DNA of 64,000 nucleotides from a bacterium. Its GTDB lineage: Bacteria; UBP6; JAFGXH01. Where the stretch lies: NCBI GenBank assembly GCA_027064085.1, contig JAMOQH010000188.1, positions 1-64,000 on the forward strand, written 5' to 3'. The notes beneath the pieces were generated by a model. That model worked only from the letters and a program-made list of their open reading frames with translations. It was not told the DNA's origin and did no database searches. This document shows, in pieces, positions 41,713-50,527 of the stretch. Positions within the stretch are counted from its first letter, which is position 1. Each line of letters opens with the position of its first letter. Position numbers and translations under genes: made by a program.

Positions 41713-43968
41713 ATGATTACAAAAGAAGAAGCATTAGAATATCACTCGAGAGGTAGAAAAGGAAAAATTGAAGTTATTGCAACAAAACCATGTGATACAG
41801 CAGAGCAATTATCACTAGCTTATAGCCCTGGTGTTGCAATTCCATGTTTGGAAATTGAAAAGAACCCTGATGATATTTATAAATATACAGCAAAAGGTAA
41901 TTTAGTTGGAGTAATCTCAAATGGTACTGCAGTTTTAGGCCTTGGAAATATTGGGGCAGGAGCAGGAAAACCTGTTATGGAAGGTAAGGGTGTTTTATTT
42001 AAAACTTTCGCAGATATTGATGTTTTTGATATTGAAGTTAATGAATTGGATGTTGATAAATTTTGTGAAACTGTTGAAAGATTAGAGCCAACATTTGGAG
42101 GAATAAATTTAGAGGATATTAAGGCTCCTGAATGTTTCTTAATAGAAGAAAGGCTTAAAAAAACAATGAATATACCGGTATTTCATGATGACCAGCATGG
42201 AACAGCAATTATAAGTGCAGCTGCTCTTATTAATGCATCTGAAATAGTAAAAAAAGATTTAAAAGATTTAAAAGTTGTTTTTAATGGGGCAGGGGCAAGT
42301 GCTATGGCTTGTGCAAAACTTCAAATGAGAATGGGAGTTGACCCTAAAAATGTTATTATGTGTGACTCAAAAGGGGTAATATATGAAGGTAGAATAGAAG
42401 GAATGAATGAATTTAAGGAGTTTTTTAAAGTTAAAACTGATGCAAGAACTCTTGAAGATGCAATAAAAGGAGCTGATGTTTTTATGGGGCTTAGCAAAGG
42501 TAATGTTTTATCAAAGGAAATGGTTAAAACTATGGCTAAAGACCCTATTATCTTTGCTATGGCAAATCCAGACCCCGAAATTACTTATCCTGATGCAAAA
42601 GATGCAAGGGAAGATGTTATTATGGCAACGGGAAGAAGTGATTATCCTAATCAGGTTAATAATGTTTTGGGTTTTCCTTTTATTTTCAGAGGTGCTTTAG
42701 ATGTTAGAGCAACAAGTATTACAGAAGGAATGAAAGTTGCAGCGGCGAAAGCCTTAGCAAAACTTGCAAAAGAAGATGTACCAGATGATGTGATTGAAGC
42801 TTATGGTGGAAAATCTTTTAAATTTGGTAGAGAATACATTATACCTAAGCCATTTGATAGAAGAGTTTTGTTATGGGTTGCACCAGCTATTGCACAAGCA
42901 GCTATGGATGAAGGAGTTGCACAAAATAATATTGATATAAATAAATATAAAGAAGAATTAGAAAAGAAAATTTCACCTGAAAAGGGAATAATGCGTTACA
43001 TTATGAATAAGGCAAAAAATAATCCTAGAAAAATTGTTTTTCCTGAAGGTGAAAATTTAAAAATATTAAGAGCAGTACAACAAATTGTTGAAGAAAGTGT
43101 TGCTTTTCCGGTGTTGCTTGGTAATAAGGCAAAAATAATTAAACTTGCTGAAGAAAACGAGGTTAAATTAGATGGAGTTGAAATAATAGATTATCTACAT
43201 TCAGATAAATTTGATGTTTATGGAAATTCACTCTTTAAATTAAGACAAAGAAATGGATATACTAGAGCTGAAGCGTATCATAAATTAAGAACTCCTAATT
43301 ACTTCGCAATGATGATGCTTACCCATGGTGATGTTGACGGTGTTATTACAGGTCAAACAGTAAGATATCCCGTAGCAATCAAACCAGCTCTTGAAATAAT
43401 AAAAATGAAGGACGGAATTAATAAAGTTTCAGGAATGCATATGGTTGTTTTAAAAGATAAAATAAAATTTTTTACCGATACAACAGTTAATATTATGCCT
43501 GACGCTGAAGATTTAGCTGATATTGCAATTTTAACAGCAGATACAGTTAAAAATAGTTTCGGAATAATCCCAAGAGTTGCAATGCTTTCATTTTCAAACT
43601 TTGGTTCAATGCGAGCCAACTCAATGAACAGAGCAAAAAATGCCACAAGAATTGTCAAACAAAAAAGACCTGATATAATGATAGATGGTGAAATGCAAGC
43701 AAATATAGCTTTATCTCAGGAACTTTTAGATGGAGAATATAGTTTTTCATCTTTAAAAGAAGAAGCCAATATTTTAGTGTTTCCTAATTTATCAAGTGGT
43801 AATATTGCATATAAAATGATGGACACATTCGGACAAGCTCAAGTTGTAGGTCCGATGTTACTTGGAATGAGAAAAGCTGTTAATGTTTTGGAACAAAACT
43901 CAAATGTTGAATCAATTTTAAACCTTACTGCAATAACTGTTGTACAAGCACAGGGTGGATTGAGCTAG
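41713..43968 (+). CDS. maeB: NADP-type malic enzyme with C-terminal phosphotransacetylase-like domain (MaeB), copy 2
   Basis: Same length (751 aa) and motifs as 39250..41505, highly similar along its whole length. Confidence 0.92.
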   Translation: MITKEEALEYHSRGRKGKIEVIATKPCDTAEQLSLAYSPGVAIPCLEIEKNPDDIYKYTAKGNLVGVISNGTAVLGLGNIGAGAGKPVMEGKGVLFKTFADIDVFDIEVNELDVDKFCETVERLEPTFGGINLEDIKAPECFLIEERLKKTMNIPVFHDDQHGTAIISAAALINASEIVKKDLKDLKVVFNGAGASAMACAKLQMRMGVDPKNVIMCDSKGVIYEGRIEGMNEFKEFFKVKTDARTLEDAIKGADVFMGLSKGNVLSKEMVKTMAKDPIIFAMANPDPEITYPDAKDAREDVIMATGRSDYPNQVNNVLGFPFIFRGALDVRATSITEGMKVAAAKALAKLAKEDVPDDVIEAYGGKSFKFGREYIIPKPFDRRVLLWVAPAIAQAAMDEGVAQNNIDINKYKEELEKKISPEKGIMRYIMNKAKNNPRKIVFPEGENLKILRAVQQIVEESVAFPVLLGNKAKIIKLAEENEVKLDGVEIIDYLHSDKFDVYGNSLFKLRQRNGYTRAEAYHKLRTPNYFAMMMLTHGDVDGVITGQTVRYPVAIKPALEIIKMKDGINKVSGMHMVVLKDKIKFFTDTTVNIMPDAEDLADIAILTADTVKNSFGIIPRVAMLSFSNFGSMRANSMNRAKNATRIVKQKRPDIMIDGEMQANIALSQELLDGEYSFSSLKEEANILVFPNLSSGNIAYKMMDTFGQAQVVGPMLLGMRKAVNVLEQNSNVESILNLTAITVVQAQGGLS

Positions 43969-45206
43969 TATTTCTTTCCCCTTACAAGATTAATAATAGT
44001 AAAACTAACAGTAGAACTCATCATAAGCCCAGAAATTAATAAAGTTAAAGAATTATCATAATAAAAACCTATTTCTATCGTAATTATGGAGCTTACTCCA
44101 ATAAATAATTGTATAAAAGCTAATTTTAATTGCTTGTTTGATAGCATCTTTTTAAAACCTTCTTGTAGCTCTTGTGTTGAATTGTTTTTTTGTATTGTTG
44201 GGTAAATAGCATAAATCATACCTATAAATGAAAGAGTTATCCATCCTAAAAGAGCTGCATGAGTATGAGACTTATATATCCACATATTTATATCTGCTAA
44301 TCTTGAGCCATATTCTCTACCTTGTAAGTAGTAAATATTCATAACTCCAAAAACTCCTGTTAAGAGCAGTAAGCTTACTCCTGAAATTAAGAATAAAAAT
44401 GTTGGATGTTTAAATTTTTCTTTATAAAATTTAATTAAAAACTTTAGTATAATTAAAAATATAATTAAAACTCCAAGTATTAAAATATTGCTAGAAATCA
44501 TCATACCTAAATATAAATCCATTAATATTAGTACTAAGAATAATAATACTCCTCCAACAAAAGTATAAAACCAATAATCAAAGAACTTTTTCACTATTCC
44601 TTTTTTATTATTTTGTATACTATATGAATAAATAAAACCCATAGTTGAAATTGATAAAGGAAATGACGAACCTAAAAAGTATGTTGACTCAGTAATAAAG
44701 AATGGTATTAGTGATAAATCAGGAAATTGTTCCTTTAAACCTAAAACAAATAACCCTAATGCAGCATTTAGTAAAAATATTACATCAAAAATATAATATC
44801 TAGCTGAAATATCTTTCCAAATTTCAGAAATACTCAATACTTTAAATATTTCATATAGTGCATGAGAAGAAGAGGCCATTAGCATTAAAGCAACAACTAT
44901 TTTAAGTACATTAATTTTAAATACGATAGCAAAAGTTATTAACACTAATGAAATTAAGATATTTATAATGTATAAAATTTTAGTTTTAGTGTTTATTTTA
45001 AGTTGTGGATAAATTGAATTTGTTAAATAACGATTTAATATTAGTATGGATAAATTTCCAAAACCAATAAAAAAAATGTATGGGTGTAATAAAAGCAGAA
45101 TCTTGCTATTCAAATAGCTTCCCAAAGCTCCTAGGGTTATTGCAGTAGAGGCAATATAAACTGCTAGTATTACATAAATTTTAAATAATTTTTTTTCAGT
45201 TATCAA
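43965..45206 (-). CDS. Polytopic membrane protein, possibly heme-copper oxidase subunit I-like / NnrS-like
   Basis: About 12 hydrophobic segments; [26 protein letters not shown] and [15 protein letters not shown] resemble His-bearing helices of cbb3-subunit-I-like proteins. Confidence 0.45.
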   Translation of the reverse strand: MITEKKLFKIYVILAVYIASTAITLGALGSYLNSKILLLLHPYIFFIGFGNLSILILNRYLTNSIYPQLKINTKTKILYIINILISLVLITFAIVFKINVLKIVVALMLMASSSHALYEIFKVLSISEIWKDISARYYIFDVIFLLNAALGLFVLGLKEQFPDLSLIPFFITESTYFLGSSFPLSISTMGFIYSYSIQNNKKGIVKKFFDYWFYTFVGGVLLFLVLILMDLYLGMMISSNILILGVLIIFLIILKFLIKFYKEKFKHPTFLFLISGVSLLLLTGVFGVMNIYYLQGREYGSRLADINMWIYKSHTHAALLGWITLSFIGMIYAIYPTIQKNNSTQELQEGFKKMLSNKQLKLAFIQLFIGVSSIITIEIGFYYDNSLTLLISGLMMSSTVSFTIINLVRGKKY

Positions 45207-45371
45207 AACTCCTCCTATTTAACTACCTGAATATAACAAAAAAAATGAATAAATTAAACCAAATAATCAAGGCATAATAAAATCTAATATTATTTCGGAG
45301 TAAATATAATTTTATCAAACTTGAATATTTTTATAGTAAATGATAGTCTAATTTATATTTTGAGGTTCGAT

Positions 45372-46634
45372 ATGTATAAAATAACTCTATTTTTACTAGT
45401 ATTTGTTAATATTAATGCGTTTTCAAAAGAAATTACCCAAAAAGATAAGGAATTAATCTTTAAAAAAGCTGATGATATTATGTTAAAAATAGCCACTTAC
45501 GGCCAGAGAAAGCCAAATTTAACGGTAAAAAAGGCTTTAACTTCTAAGCAGGGTGTAAAATTATATCTAGATGTTGAATTAAAAAAACAATATAAAGGAA
45601 ATCAGTTTTTAGCAGAAGAACAGGTTTTAAAACTTATGGGACTCATAAATCATGATATTGATTATGAAAAAGCAATAAAAAATGTTTTATCCAAAGAAGT
45701 AGCAGGATATTACAACCCTAAAAATAATACTATGTATATAGCAGATTGGCTCCCTTTGTCTCAACAGGAAATTGTGCTTGCACATGAATTATTTCATGCT
45801 GTTCAAAGGCAAAATTATCCAGCTATGGAAAAAATGATGGATGAAGATAATTCAAATTCAGATTCCAAACTTGCAATATCATCTATATTAGAAGGTGAAG
45901 CTACTGCTATTATGTTGGATTATGAAGGTGTTATAAAAAGAAAATCAAATATGTCATTTGATAAAATTCCTGCACTTGAATTCTTTTTTAATATGTCTAT
46001 GGCAATGAACCCAAGTCAGTCTTTTAAAAAATACTCAAAATATCCTCAGATTATGATGGGAATAATGATATTTCCATATATTAAAGGTTTAATTTTTCTA
46101 AAGTATTTTAAGCAACATGGAGGCTGGAAAGCAATTGATAATGTTTACAAAAGACTCCCTCTCTCTACAGAACAAATTATACATGTAGATAAATATCTTG
46201 CAAATGAGAAGCCAATTATTATAACGCTAGATAATAAGGAAAATATTTTAAGTGGGTGCAAATATATTGATAAATCAATGTTTGGAGAGGCTTTCTTGTA
46301 TACAATTTTTAAAAATGATATGCTCAATAAAACTAATATAGAAGATGCAGAAGGTTGGAATGGTGATAAAATTTTTATTTATAAATGTGATAATCAGTAT
46401 TCTGCAGTTTTTATTTCAGAATGGGATACCCCAAAGGATGCCAAAGAATTTTTTAGAGCAATTAAGTATTTCTTTAAAGATTCTACTAGTGGCAAATTAA
46501 TAAAAAATCAAAAAAGAATGTTTAAAATCAAAAAAGCAAAAAATAAGTACTATGTTGCTAAAATAAAGAATAAAAAAGTTGTTGTATTTTTAAATATCAA
46601 TAAGGAGCTTCTTAAAAAATTACCAAATTTCTGA
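45372..46634 (+). CDS. Secreted putative zinc metallopeptidase
   Basis: Signal peptide MYKITLFLLVFVNINAFS; HExxH motif in EIVLAHELFHAVQRQNYP; downstream SILEGEATAIMLDYE. Start refined from 45321. Confidence 0.65.
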   Translation: MYKITLFLLVFVNINAFSKEITQKDKELIFKKADDIMLKIATYGQRKPNLTVKKALTSKQGVKLYLDVELKKQYKGNQFLAEEQVLKLMGLINHDIDYEKAIKNVLSKEVAGYYNPKNNTMYIADWLPLSQQEIVLAHELFHAVQRQNYPAMEKMMDEDNSNSDSKLAISSILEGEATAIMLDYEGVIKRKSNMSFDKIPALEFFFNMSMAMNPSQSFKKYSKYPQIMMGIMIFPYIKGLIFLKYFKQHGGWKAIDNVYKRLPLSTEQIIHVDKYLANEKPIIITLDNKENILSGCKYIDKSMFGEAFLYTIFKNDMLNKTNIEDAEGWNGDKIFIYKCDNQYSAVFISEWDTPKDAKEFFRAIKYFFKDSTSGKLIKNQKRMFKIKKAKNKYYVAKIKNKKVVVFLNINKELLKKLPNF

Positions 46635-46710
46635 AATTACTGAGTAGTGCTTGACATATAGTAATATATATAATAATGTTGAATATAAATAGCTTTTAAA
46701 TAGAGGGACT

Positions 46711-48576
46711 ATGGATGTTGATAATATTTATTTAGACTTTTTTCGTAAAACTAGCAATGCTGTTCTTATTGTGAAGAATGATTCTGTTTATTATGCAAAT
46801 CCGCCCCTACTTGAATTATTTGAATACACTGATGATGAAATTAGAGCTTTACATCCATCAGATTTGTCGCCTCTGCGTCAAGAAAATGGAAGATACTCTA
46901 TTGTTGAATCAGATAGGATGATTTCAATCGCAATAAATGAAGGAAATAATATCTTTGAATGGAAACATAAGAAAAAAGATGGAACTATATTTCGGACAGA
47001 AATAATTCTTACTTCTATAGTAGAGGATGGTGATATTTATATTTTTGCTTTTATAAAAGATATAAGTAAGAGAAAGATTTATCAAAAAGAATTAAAAATG
47101 ATTTTGGATGAACAAAATTTTTTAATCAGTAATATTGCTGATTTTATCTATAAAATAAATAAAAAAGGAGATATTACTTATGTTTCCAAATCAGTTATAA
47201 ATTTAACCGGTTATACATCTGAAAATTGGAAAAAAAATAGTAATAGTTATTTAACAGATGCAAAGAGTAATGAAGTAATTAAATATAATAGAAAAAAAAT
47301 CTTAAAAAATAAAATAAAAAATAAAAAATTTAATATAGAGATCTTAAATAAAAACGGTAATAAATTAATCCTTGAATTAGTAGAGTCATATTATAATAAT
47401 AATTCTAAAGAAGAAATTATTGGAGTTGCTAAAGATATTACAGAAAGATATCAAAATGAAATGATTCTTTTAAAAAGTCAAAAAATGGAGTTAATATCAA
47501 GTCTCTCTTCTGGTCTAGTACACGAGATAAATAATAGTCTTTCTATTATATTAGGTAATACGGAACTATTAAATAAAAAACTGATAAAAGAAAAAGAATT
47601 GGTAATGGAGAATATCTCTAATATTAAAACAGCAACCCAAAAGGCTAATGAAACATTAAATCATCTGCTTACAATTTCAAATAAGCAAACTAACTCTTTT
47701 AAGAAAATAGATTTAAATGAATTAATTATGGATGTTTTCTCGATACTTAGAAATAGTTTTGTTAAATCCGTAGATTTAAATTTAAGAATAATAGAACAAG
47801 AAGCTATCGTAAATGGAGATTTATCACAGTTACAGCATATGTTACTAAATATTTTGATAAACTCCTATCAGGCTATTTTAAATAAAGGAAGTTTTCATGG
47901 GAGTATTAATTTAGAAATGAGTAAAACTCAAAAAGAAAACACAAACTACTGGAAGATAGAAATAACAGATAATGGAGTAGGTATCCCTCCTAATATCATA
48001 CCTTTGATTTTTGATTCATTTTTTTCAACTAAAGAAAATAGTAATGATTTAGGCTTAGGGCTAACTTCAAGCAAAAATATACTAGAGACCCATAATGGAT
48101 TTCTTGAAGTAGAATCAGAAGAAAACAAGGGTACAACCGTTAAAATCTTCATTCCTGTTGATAATTCTATTGTTCAGGAACAGGGTGAAACCAAAGAAGA
48201 ACATACTGAAAACAAAACAATTTTAATAGTAGATGATGAACCACTTGTTTTGACAACAGCAAAAGCAATACTTGAAGAATTTGGACATACTGTATTAGCG
48301 TCACTAAGTGGAGATGAAGGAATTTATTTATATAAGAAGAATATTAATGATATTGCCTTAGTTATTCTAGATATGGACATGCCTAATAAATCAGGAAAAG
48401 ATGTTTTTTATGATTTAAAAAAAATAAATAATGATGTTAAAGTTATAATATCATCAGGATATGAGAATGATGAAAGAATAAGAGATGTTCTTAAGAATGG
48501 TGCTAAAGAATTTATAGCCAAACCTTATGGAATATCAAGTTTTATTAGTAAAATAAATAATGTTTTGGCCAACTAA
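46711..48576 (+). CDS. Hybrid sensor histidine kinase (PAS-PAS-HisKA-HATPase-REC)
   Basis: Two PAS-like modules; H-box LVHEINNSLSIILGNTELL; LQHMLLNILINSYQA, ITDNGVGIPP, LGLGLTSSKNI; REC ILIVDDEPLV...LDMDMPNKSG...AKPYG. Confidence 0.92.
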   Translation: MDVDNIYLDFFRKTSNAVLIVKNDSVYYANPPLLELFEYTDDEIRALHPSDLSPLRQENGRYSIVESDRMISIAINEGNNIFEWKHKKKDGTIFRTEIILTSIVEDGDIYIFAFIKDISKRKIYQKELKMILDEQNFLISNIADFIYKINKKGDITYVSKSVINLTGYTSENWKKNSNSYLTDAKSNEVIKYNRKKILKNKIKNKKFNIEILNKNGNKLILELVESYYNNNSKEEIIGVAKDITERYQNEMILLKSQKMELISSLSSGLVHEINNSLSIILGNTELLNKKLIKEKELVMENISNIKTATQKANETLNHLLTISNKQTNSFKKIDLNELIMDVFSILRNSFVKSVDLNLRIIEQEAIVNGDLSQLQHMLLNILINSYQAILNKGSFHGSINLEMSKTQKENTNYWKIEITDNGVGIPPNIIPLIFDSFFSTKENSNDLGLGLTSSKNILETHNGFLEVESEENKGTTVKIFIPVDNSIVQEQGETKEEHTENKTILIVDDEPLVLTTAKAILEEFGHTVLASLSGDEGIYLYKKNINDIALVILDMDMPNKSGKDVFYDLKKINNDVKVIISSGYENDERIRDVLKNGAKEFIAKPYGISSFISKINNVLAN

Positions 48577-48921
48577 TTATTTTTTAGTGCACTCATATAC
48601 AATTGTTGTTTCAGGAATAAAAGAGCCCCAAAATGTAAAAATTGTTAACATTGCATCTGTAAATGTTGTTGTTACTTCTATTTTAACTGGTTTATTTACA
48701 TCCGTAAGAAGAGATGATGTTAATACCTTCTTTTCTCCAAGATTCGCCAAGCCCCAAAAATAATACCAATCTCTTCTTTCTGCTGTTTTTACACATTTCA
48801 TATCTGAAGTTGCAAGAATTACTGGTTTATCTGGAGCTGCTACAATTTTTTGAGAACTACAAGAAGAAAATATAAAAATAGACATTATTAAAATTAAAAT
48901 ATATTTCATTATAAACCTCAT
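48577..48921 (-). CDS. Small lipoprotein, paralogue of 48918..49247
   Basis: Lipobox IFIFSSCSS; YYFWGLANLGE and a VTTTFTDAMLTIFTFWG segment shared in pattern with its neighbour. Confidence 0.65.
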   Translation of the reverse strand: MRFIMKYILILIMSIFIFSSCSSQKIVAAPDKPVILATSDMKCVKTAERRDWYYFWGLANLGEKKVLTSSLLTDVNKPVKIEVTTTFTDAMLTIFTFWGSFIPETTIVYECTKK

Positions 48922-49247
48922 TTAGTAGTATTGCATTTATAGACATTGCTTGTTCTAATACTATAAAGACCAAGTAATGATATCACAGAAACAAATCCAT
49001 CAACAAATGTAACTTCTGTTTCAACTCTAACGGTGTCACCATTTTTATATAATGTTTCAGGTCCTTCTCCAATTTGAAGTAATCCCCAAAAAAGATAGTG
49101 ACTTTTCTTATAATCAACATATTTACAACCATCTGTATTTTCTGTTAAGTAAACTTTTGTATTTGGTTTAGCAACGATAGTTTGTTTAACACAAGAAGTG
49201 GCAAATGTAATTATTAACATAATAATTATTCCATGAATTAATTTCAT
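48918..49247 (-). CDS. Small lipoprotein, paralogue of 48577..48921
   Basis: Lipobox ITFATSCVK; HYLFWGLLQIGE; ETEVTFVDGFVSVISLLG. Confidence 0.65.
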   Translation of the reverse strand: MKLIHGIIIMLIITFATSCVKQTIVAKPNTKVYLTENTDGCKYVDYKKSHYLFWGLLQIGEGPETLYKNGDTVRVETEVTFVDGFVSVISLLGLYSIRTSNVYKCNTTK

Positions 49248-49358
49248 ATAACCTCCAACATAATAAATTTACTCTAACACTTTAAAATATATAATGTCAA
49301 AAATTTTGTTTTTTTTGCTTAAGATAACTTGAATTAATAAAAAAATGGATAAAAAAAC

Positions 49359-49386
49359 TTGACTTGACTTTTTATTTATGTATAAT
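49359..49386 (+). promoter_or_regulatory. Sigma70-type promoter TTGACT-N16-TATAAT upstream of rplM
   Basis: TTGACT 49359-49364 and TATAAT 49381-49386. It lies inside the ORF-track extension of rplM, supporting the shorter start at 49418. Confidence 0.65.
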
Positions 49387-49417
49387 CACTAGGCTTATAG
49401 AGTTTTGGGAGTACAAA

Positions 49418-49855
49418 ATGAAAACCTTCTATGCTAAAAACGAAAATATAGAAAGAAAATGGTATGTGGTAGACTTAAAAGATAGAACTTTAGGTCATGT
49501 TTCAGTTGAAATTGCAAATATATTAAGAGGTAAGAATAAGCCTACTTATACACCTGGTGTTGATACTGGTGATTTTGTTATTGTGATTAATGCTGATAAA
49601 ATTAAATTAAGTGGTAATAAATGGAATAATAAGAAATATTACTTCCATTCAAAATATGTTGGACATATGAAAACATTTACTGCTACAGAGTTAATTAACA
49701 GAAGACCTGAGCTAATGGTAAGAAAAGCTATTACAGGAATGTTGCCTAAGAATAAATTATCAAGAAAGGTTTTAAAGAAACTTAAAATTTATGCTTCAGA
49801 AACTCATCCACATGTAGCTCAAAACCCAGAAGTTCTTGAGTTAAATACAAAATAA
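49418..49855 (+). CDS. rplM: 50S ribosomal protein L13
   Basis: KWYVVDLKDRTLGHVSVEIANILRGKNKPTYTPGVDTGDFVIVINADKIKLSGNKWNNK...RPELMVRKAITGMLPKN. Confidence 0.96.
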   Translation: MKTFYAKNENIERKWYVVDLKDRTLGHVSVEIANILRGKNKPTYTPGVDTGDFVIVINADKIKLSGNKWNNKKYYFHSKYVGHMKTFTATELINRRPELMVRKAITGMLPKNKLSRKVLKKLKIYASETHPHVAQNPEVLELNTK

Positions 49856-49866
49856 GGGAGTAGATA

Positions 49867-50256
49867 ATGTCTGAAAGATTGTTCACTACAGGAAAAAGAA
49901 AGTCTTCAATAGCTCGTATTATCATGACTAAAGGTAAGGGAGACATCGAAGTTAATGGAAGGAAATTGACTGATTATTTTACAAGAGATACTTCAATTCT
50001 TATTTTGAAGCAACCACTTGTGTTAACGAATCATGAAAATAGTTTTGATATTAAAGTTAATGTTCAAGGTGGTGGTTTGACTGGTCAAGCTGATGCGATT
50101 AAACATGCAATAACAAAAGCTTTACTTGCATATGATAAAGAATTAAGGGCTACTCTTAAAGATGCTGGCTTTATTACTCGTGATGCTAGAATTAAAGAAA
50201 GAAAGAAACCAGGGCAACCAAAAGCTCGTAAAAAATTCCAATTTTCAAAGCGTTAA
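49867..50256 (+). CDS. rpsI: 30S ribosomal protein S9
   Basis: TTGKRKSSIARIIM...GGGLTGQADAIKHAITKALL...DARIKERKKPGQPKARKKFQFSKR. Confidence 0.96.
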   Translation: MSERLFTTGKRKSSIARIIMTKGKGDIEVNGRKLTDYFTRDTSILILKQPLVLTNHENSFDIKVNVQGGGLTGQADAIKHAITKALLAYDKELRATLKDAGFITRDARIKERKKPGQPKARKKFQFSKR

Positions 50257-50527
50257 GATTTACTTCTTACACTCTGTTCAAAATTTGGGTTTCCTTAAAG
50301 CCTATTAATTATAGCTTTTATGCTATGTCTATATGTGGTTAAAGAAACTATATTTTTAGTTATTGTAAAACCTAGTGTCTAGTATCTTCAATAAATTTAT
50401 GTTTTGATTGTTATCAATACAATAATAGTTGTTTATTTTGTCTTTTTGGTCACATAAGATTTTTAAAAGAAAATTTTTTGACATATAATCATTTATAGGT
50501 TATCTTTGTTTATCTATTGAGGTAAAT

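Noticed and set aside
49364-49417. N-terminal extension of L13 in the ORF track
   Set aside because: The extension contains the TTGACT/TATAAT promoter; real start is ATG 49418 with a GGGAG SD.
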